A program made the translations under genes and the position numbers. A model generated the notes under the pieces. The model was not told the origin of the DNA and did not search any database. It saw only the letters and a program-made list of their open reading frames with translations. DNA of 27,320 bases, taken from assembly GCA_015478945.1 (NCBI GenBank), contig JABUQX010113308.1, forward strand, positions 22,501-49,820, written 5' to 3'. Position 1 is the stretch's first letter, and every line of letters starts with the position of its first letter. The DNA is from Trachelipus rathkii (taxonomy: Eukaryota > Arthropoda > Malacostraca > Isopoda > Trachelipodidae). Below are positions 21,430 through 27,320 of the stretch, one piece after another.

Positions 21430-21694
21430 ACCTGCAATCAAATTTATAGTAATAAAATACCCCCGATGTATTTCACATGCTTGGATTCGATGCCTCGGAC
21501 CCTACAGATGAGGCCGTGCAGTGTTTGAGCCACAACGCCACGATGAGCTAGAAAGAACGACCATCAAACCTTCTGCACTGTCTTCTTTCCATTTAACGTC
21601 CACACTCCGGCGTAGGGTCAACAGCCGGGTAACCACGGATTGGTGAAGAAATACTAGGACCGGATTAGAAAATACATAAGAAAGAATTGTAATA
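21430..21694 (-). mobile_element. tRNA-derived SINE, tandem copy 2
   Basis: Direct repeat of 21146-21429: ACCTGCAATCAAATTTATAG at the start, GGATTCGATGCCTCGGACC over the B box (about 21483-21501), CACAACGCCACGATGAGC over the A box (about 21531-21548), and ATACTAGGACCGGATTAG at the end. Most differences from copy 1 are single-base insertions or deletions, which also damage the B box. Confidence 0.75.
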
Positions 21695-21746
21695 CCTGTA
21701 TTTTATTTTATTCACTATAGTTCAAAGACTATTTGAGTACAACTTT

Positions 21747-21790
21747 TATGTATTTCCTAATCCCCGGTTCCTAGTATTCTTCACCATTGG
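21747..21790 (+). repeat. inverted partial copy of the SINE unit end
   Basis: TTTATGTATTTCCTAATCCC followed by CGGTTCCTAGTATTCTTCAC is the reverse complement of the unit ends near 21379-21420 and 21641-21682. It makes an inverted pair about 60 bases from copy 2. Confidence 0.75.
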
Positions 21791-21833
21791 CTTTTCGAAA
21801 CGTTTTTCGCTTGCAATTTTTTAATTAATCTCG

Positions 21834-21834
<1 letters not shown>

Positions 21835-21867
<33 letters not shown>

Positions 21868-22120
21868 ATTATATATATATATAATATAATATATATATAT
21901 ATATATATATGAGGTATTATATATTATATAGTAATACTACTCTATATATATATCTTGCCTACCCATGTAAAACATCTAGCTACGCCCTGATATATTATAT
22001 TATATATATAATATATATATGTACTATATATATATTTATATAATAATTATACTATATATAATAATATATATTATATATATAGTATATTATATATATATAT
22101 TATTATAAAATATATATAGT
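21835..22120. repeat. (TA)n field with short unique insert
   Basis: TA dinucleotide broken at about 21950-21990 by CTTGCCTACCCATGTAAAAC and nearby bases. Confidence 0.93.
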
Positions 22121-22370
22121 GCATCCAATATAACAGATTCCATGAAATACAATAAAACATTGAATAAAAAGTAACAGTAATTATACAAATTTTTTTTTTT
22201 GAGTTCCTTAAATAAAAGGAATTGATTATGTTACCCTTAAATTAAGGAATTATATAAAACTTAATGCTGTTTTCCATTTTATTAGGATAATGAAACTTGA
22301 AACCCCGTTTAGGTGATTGTTAAAATTAAAAAAAGATTGAAAATATGGACCAATAATGATAGTAATACTT
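22121..22370. other. gene-free AT-rich stretch
   Basis: Nothing recognised. TTAAATAAAAGGAATTGATT (about 22209) and TTAAATTAAGGAATTATATA (about 22237) are loosely repeated. Confidence 0.5.
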
Positions 22371-22483
22371 ATAATATATATATATTTAAATCATATATAT
22401 ATATTGATATTATATATATATAGTATATATGAATATATATATATATATTTTATATATAATAGTATAATATATATATATAGAAG
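22371..22483. repeat. (TA)n field
   Basis: TA with short phase shifts, ending directly at LINE coding sequence. Confidence 0.94.
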
Positions 22484-24216
22484 AAATGAAGAATGAGACT
22501 GGATCGTTGTTAACTGACCCGAAAAGAGATTGGGGAAAGATGAAAGAATTATTTTGTTGATTTTCTGAATATACCAAATGATGTAGAGGAGGAGGATATG
22601 CATGAAGTGGAGAACCATTGGGGAGGTGGTGGAGGATGAGTGGCCAGATCACGGACGAAGAAATGGCATATGCCTTGAAAAGATGAAAAATGGGAAAGCA
22701 CGGGTGAAGATATGATACGGGCGGAAATCTTGAAGAATGTGGCAGGAGAAGGAAGTGTATGGATGAAAGAATTACAGTCGAAATCACGTGCTGGCGAGAA
22801 GAAGGAACCTAAAGAATGGAACAGATTAGTAATATGCCCAATTTTCTAAAAAAGGGGATACAGCGCAGACTGTAGAAATTACAGAGGAATTGCTCTTATA
22901 CCACATGCAGCATAGTTGCAAAGGTATCATACTCGAACGAAATAATTAGAAAAAGATTGAGAGAGAGGGTCAGAAGATAAAATTGGGCATGAGTGGCAAC
23001 TATGGCTTTACGCCAAATAGGTTCAACTATGATTTGATATTTGCTTTAAAAATTGTATGTGAAAGGATTAGGAATTTAACAGAAGATGTATTTGGCATTT
23101 GCAGACCTGGGGAAGGCTTTTGACCGTATACCGAGAGGGGTCTTGTGGAATATACTTAGAACGAGAGAGATATGGAAATAAGGGAACAAACTAAGAAGAA
23201 GCAATAAAGAGCACTTACGCGAATAGCTTATGAAAAGTGAAGACCAAGATGGACGATGGAAATTGGTTTGAGGTTGACACGGGGGTGAAGCAAGGTAGTG
23301 TTCTCTCTCCAATTATGTTTATCCTGCTCATGGATTATTGTGGAAAAATAGTCCGGAGACGTGTGGAGGGAACTGTCTTTGGATACGCAGATGATCTTGC
23401 GTTGGAGGAGGAATCAAGGGAGGCTCTGCAGTGATTTATTGCGGTGTGGGATGAGGAGTTTGAGGAAAGGGGTATGAGGATAAATCGAGAGGAGAAAGAC
23501 TGAGGTGATGTTTGATAAGTAAAGAGGAGGAGGAAATGAAATATTAGAGTGAGTGATTAGGAATTGAAGCAGGTTGATCAGTTTAATACCTTGGAGTTTA
23601 TATTGGGGCGGAAAATGTTATTAGCATAGAATTGATTGAATAGAAGAATGGAAAAGTTTAATAATAGGTTAAGATCGCTATATCCGTTACTACGAGACAG
23701 AAATGTCCCTCGAAAGGTGAAAATAATAATATACGTTTGTATAATACGACCTATACTAACGTACCGTAACGAAGCTTGGGCTCTATCCACAAAAACTAAG
23801 AATAAGATACAAGAAAGTGAAAAGAGGGTGTTGAGATCCATAAAGGGAGTTACAAGGAGGGATAGAATTAGAAATGATGATATAAGAGAGGAGTTGGGAG
23901 TCGGAGAGTATACTGAGTTTGTTATTGAAAAGGACAGCTAGCGATGGACGCGACAATATGATAGTGATGAATGAGGATAGATACGCGAAGAGGTACTGAC
24001 AGATGGAGGCCGAGATGGAAGAACGCAAGTGGTTAGGGTCAAGAACCAAGAACCAGATGGAGTGGATAACGTGAAGGACGGCGCCATTGAGAGAAGAGGA
24101 CGTGGAATGGAGGAGCTGGAGGAGTCAGGAATCTATGAGGACCGAACGCGCGGTGGAGGGTTCTCGGTCAGAACATCTGAGCAAGCGTTCACGTTACAGG
24201 AGTCTTGCTGGTGAGG
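22484..24216 (+). pseudogene. non-LTR retrotransposon (LINE) reverse transcriptase, 5'-truncated
   Basis: Begins after (TA)n in the linker before the RT domain. ITDEEMAYALKR lies at about 22650 and MIRAEILKNVAGEG at about 22715, the A...E.LK block usual ahead of RT. EPKEWNRLVICPIF (about 22807) and CRNYRGIAL (about 22868) follow. FADLGKAFDRIPRGVLW (23098-23148) is motif A. The frame 23237-23434 holds FEVDTGVKQGSVLSP (motif B) and GYADDLAL at 23381-23404 with the catalytic YADD intact. 23636-23941 holds RNVPRKVKIIIYVCIIRPIL and EKRVLRSIKGVTRRDR, the post-RT region. 24029-24214 ends with SEQAFTLQESCW before a stop. About five or more frameshifts divide it. Coverage from the linker to the C-terminus is the best of the three LINEs. 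Clade not assigned. Confidence 0.87.
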
Positions 24217-24480
24217 AAAATATATATATATATTATAAGATATATTTATTGAGGTATATATATATAGTTATTATATATATATATATATATATAGCGTATA
24301 TATATACTATATATAATTATATATGTATAATAATATATATATATATTAATCATAGTATATGGTAGTTATAGAATATCATATCACATACTATACGTATATA
24401 ATGTACGTGTATGATATGACTATTAGGCTATATTGAAGTGTAATAGGTACATATATACATACATATATTAGTAATATATA
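24217..24480. repeat. (TA)n-rich stretch
   Basis: TA runs at 24220-24355, then degenerate TA/TAC sequence without a gene. Confidence 0.9.
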
Positions 24481-24606
24481 CTATTAGATATAAGCATATT
24501 TAACTACTGAGAAATTGAAATAAGATAGATAAATTACCGAAGTTTGACTACATAGAACTAAAGAAATAGATATTGGAAACCGCAAAAAAAGTCCTTAAAT
24601 AACTCT

Positions 24607-24940
24607 TTGTCAAAATACATTAACAGAAATGTATTTAAACCTCTTTTATTCTTAAATGTATTTGTCAAACGAGGTCAAGGAACAGATGACCTTAGAAGGA
24701 GATGGGGCCCTGATATGCGAAGAAAATCAGTGGACATTTGCAGACGGAAGGAAAAAAAAGGATTATGGAATAGACTGCTCTCGATTGGAAAGAACAATAG
24801 AGAGTCGTAGAAAATGTTTAGATATAAAATGGATGTTAGAGCACAGCAAAAAATGATATATAAAAGCTTTGAAAAAAAACTAGACAGGCGTGTTAAAATT
24901 ACTGATAGCTACGAAGAAATTTGTCGATTATTTATGGCAT
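24607..24940 (+). CDS. short ORFs of unknown status in a less repetitive island
   Basis: Three overlapping frames are open here. 24607-24810 gives Arg/Lys-rich text (GTDDLRRRWGPDMRRKSVDI). 24656-24856 gives an acidic-to-basic peptide (EENQWTFADGRKKKDYGID). 24814-24940 gives VRAQQKMIYKSFEKKLDRRV and then runs into (TTA)n. Composition is more coding-like than the flanks, but I recognise no domain and see no clear splice sites. It could be a decayed transposon ORF or an exon fragment. Confidence 0.25.
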
Positions 24941-27170
24941 TATTATTATTATTATTGTATTATTATTATGTATTATTATTAATTATTATTATATATTATT
25001 ATTTATATTAGTTATATTATTATTATTATAATATTATTATTATTATTATTATTATTTACTATAATATTATTATTATTATTATTGTCATTTTAAATTTTTA
25101 TTTAACATTTTCATTTAGTTATTATTATTTTATTATTATTATTCTTAGGGTTCATTTATTATTATTATTATTCGCATATTTTGAGTATCTATCAATTATA
25201 ATTATACTTAAAATTATAATTAAAATTCTAATATACATTAATATGTTTTTGAATTATATATTATAAATACTTAAAATAATACTGCCTTCAGGGTTATAAA
25301 TTCACACACAAACTTGAATGAATGAGCCTATACTGGATTATATTACTAGATAGATTAGCTTGATAGCTAGATACTATTTATAATTATACATTGATAATTA
25401 TTAACGAATTATAATTAATAGCTATCTATAGATTATACGAGCTTATCACGCATTATAAATTATAATTATAGGATTATCCATAGTATAAGATTATATCCAT
25501 TATTCGCATTATTATTTATTGATTATTGAGGCTATTATTATATTATTATTATCTATCTATTAATTATTACTTATTATTCATTATTCATTATTAATATATT
25601 ATTACTTATTATTATTATTCATTTATTCATTATTTATTATTGATTTATTATTATTATTTATTATTATTATTATTATTATTATTTTATTATTATTATGTAA
25701 TTTACCATTTATATTATATATATATCTTGCATAAATTATTGCTTATTATTGATTATTATTAATTATTATTATGTATTATTATTAACTCTTATTATTAACT
25801 TATTATTGATTATTATTATATTATTATTATCTTATTATTATTATTAGTAATTATTACCTTGATCTTATTATTTATTATTATTGATTATTATCTATTATTT
25901 GATTAATTATTCATTAATTATGTATTATTCAATTATCCTAATGTTATTATTACATTATATTATTATTAATTATATTATTATTTATTATTATTATGTATGT
26001 CTATTATCTATTATTATTATTATTATCCTCGATTATTATTATTAATTATTTACCTTATTCAAGATTATTATTATTATGTATTATTATTTTTAATTATTAT
26101 ACATTATTTACTTATTATTATTATTATTAATTATTAATATTATTATTCATTATTAATTATATAATTATTTATTATTATTATTTATTGATTTATTATTGAT
26201 TCCAGCAGAAATTGAATGAAATTTCGTATTGCTTACCCCGATTGATTCATTGATTATTATTCATTGTATTAATATTATATATCATTATTTGATTATTATT
26301 ATTAGTGTATTGCCCATTATCTAGTTATTAATTATTATTATTAATATTAATATTAATATTATATTTAATATTATTATTATATTAATTAATACTTAATATT
26401 AATAATTAATATTAATTATTTTATAATTTATTTGAACTATTAATATTAATATAACTATTAATATTAATATTTAATATTATATTATAATATAGCAAATATT
26501 AATTATTAAATTATTAATATTTATATTAATCAGTTAATACTTAATATGTAAATATTAATATTAATATTGAATAGAATATATTACATATTAATATTAATAT
26601 AATATTAATGAATGCCTTCTGAATTTAATATTAATATAATTATTAAATATTAAATATTAATTTAATATTATATTAAATATTAATTATTAATCTAATAATC
26701 TATTCATTCTATTATATTATTTAATTATTATTTTATTTATTTATTATTATTCATTATTCTATTTCGGGTTATTCTATACTACATTTATTTATATTATCTA
26801 ATCTATTTTATTAATTATAATTCCAACATTTGTATTATTGGGATTATTTTGTTACATTATGATTTCTTATTGAAGATTAATCGTATAGATTTGATTATTT
26901 CACTTATGAATTATTTAAATTAATTATTAATTGATTATTATCTATTCATTATTTGATTATTATTCATTATCTTAACATATTTAATGGTATGAAACAGATT
27001 CTTCGCAATGATTAATCGATTCAAATATTAATACTTCATATTAATATAATTGCTTAATAATTTGAGATATACTACTATATACGTTATAGTATCTAGTAGT
27101 ACGTACCTAATGTATACTATATATACTAAGTATTATTAATACATATATATACGTATTACTATTATATACT
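24941..27170. repeat. 2.2-kb degenerate (TTA)n / (TAATAT)n field
   Basis: TTA/ATT units dominate 24941-26260, often with one- or two-base interruptions. 26330-26700 shifts to AATATT hexamer-like repeats (ATTAATATTAATATTA). Small unique pieces sit at about 25280-25340 (CTGCCTTCAGGGTTATAAAT), 26200-26250 (CCAGCAGAAATTGAATGAAA) and 26615 (GAATGCCTTCTGAATTTAAT). No ORF of interest. Confidence 0.93.
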
Positions 27171-27194
27171 CATTTTGTCTTGTTTGTTGTAATA

Positions 27195-27290
27195 CATTGT
27201 GCTATTAGGGGTATGAAGGTAGTGTGTCACTAAGCCCAATTATTTGGTTCGATCACTGGGGACCAATGGTGAGGCAGTAACAGGATGCGA
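27195..27290 (+). other. possible SINE fragment at the right edge
   Basis: GGTTCGATCAC at about 27247 resembles a pol III B box, and GGTAGTGTGTCACTAAG about 35 bases before it loosely resembles an A box. The A-box match is poor and the window ends soon after, so this is tentative. Confidence 0.25.
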
Positions 27291-27320
27291 AAGTGTATTA
27301 TATTGATATAGCTATATATA

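Noticed and set aside
22410..23312. Minus-strand ORFs of 75-125 aa
   Set aside because: Shadows of the plus-strand LINE, partly running into (TA)n.

Overview
This window looks like non-genic or intronic DNA from an arthropod, most likely a decapod crustacean. The basis is: extreme AT richness; very large amounts of (TA)n, (TTA)n, (TATC)n and (CT)n microsatellite; decayed jockey-like and other non-LTR retrotransposons; tRNA-derived SINEs; a degenerate Ty3/gypsy-like element; and CCTAA-type motifs in a satellite. The lineage is an inference from repeat style, not from a gene I can place. There is no bacterial or organellar gene organisation, and almost every long ORF is a translated microsatellite (poly-I/Y, poly-R/E) or the shadow of a broken retroelement.

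Layout. 1-2150: a decayed LTR retrotransposon, with an LTR pair 1.74 kb apart, a possible primer-binding site, gypsy-type reverse transcriptase scraps, and four tandem palindromic units upstream of the 3' LTR. 2680-4388: a short hAT-type element with matching ends and an 8-bp target duplication, split by (TA)n and a dead jockey-like LINE. 4389-8388: (TA)n fields holding two SINE copies, a second LINE fragment, and a GC-richer segment with a strong hairpin. 8389-10685: an A+C-rich degenerate satellite with a CCAAT/CRE cluster near its left end. 10786-11125: a 190-bp fold-back hairpin, then three short perfect palindromes. 11827-12077: the only stretch that resembles a host exon (Lys/Ser/Asn-rich, ending at a consensus splice donor). 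12078-14645: AT-rich unique DNA with three copies of a 100-bp repeat. 14797-18492: three copies of one non-coding repeat family, one inverted relative to the other two. 18969-20130: a candidate splice acceptor and, further on, a candidate TATA/initiator promoter. 21146-21790: two tandem SINEs and an inverted partial copy. 22484-24216: a third LINE fragment. 24480-24940: an unassigned ORF-bearing segment. 24940-27170: 2.2 kb of degenerate TTA/TAATAT repeat, then a possible SINE scrap.

There is no operon or pathway here. The recurring theme is islands of transposon or unique sequence whose borders are (TA)n on both sides, which suggests either insertion into (TA)n or growth of (TA)n from element tails. 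Repeat copies often differ by single-base indels, so some frameshifts may come from unpolished long-read sequence rather than from decay. I found no convincing new multi-gene system. The best leads are the repeat-family hairpin with a paired base change, the satellite, the palindromic array in the LTR element, and the candidate exon.
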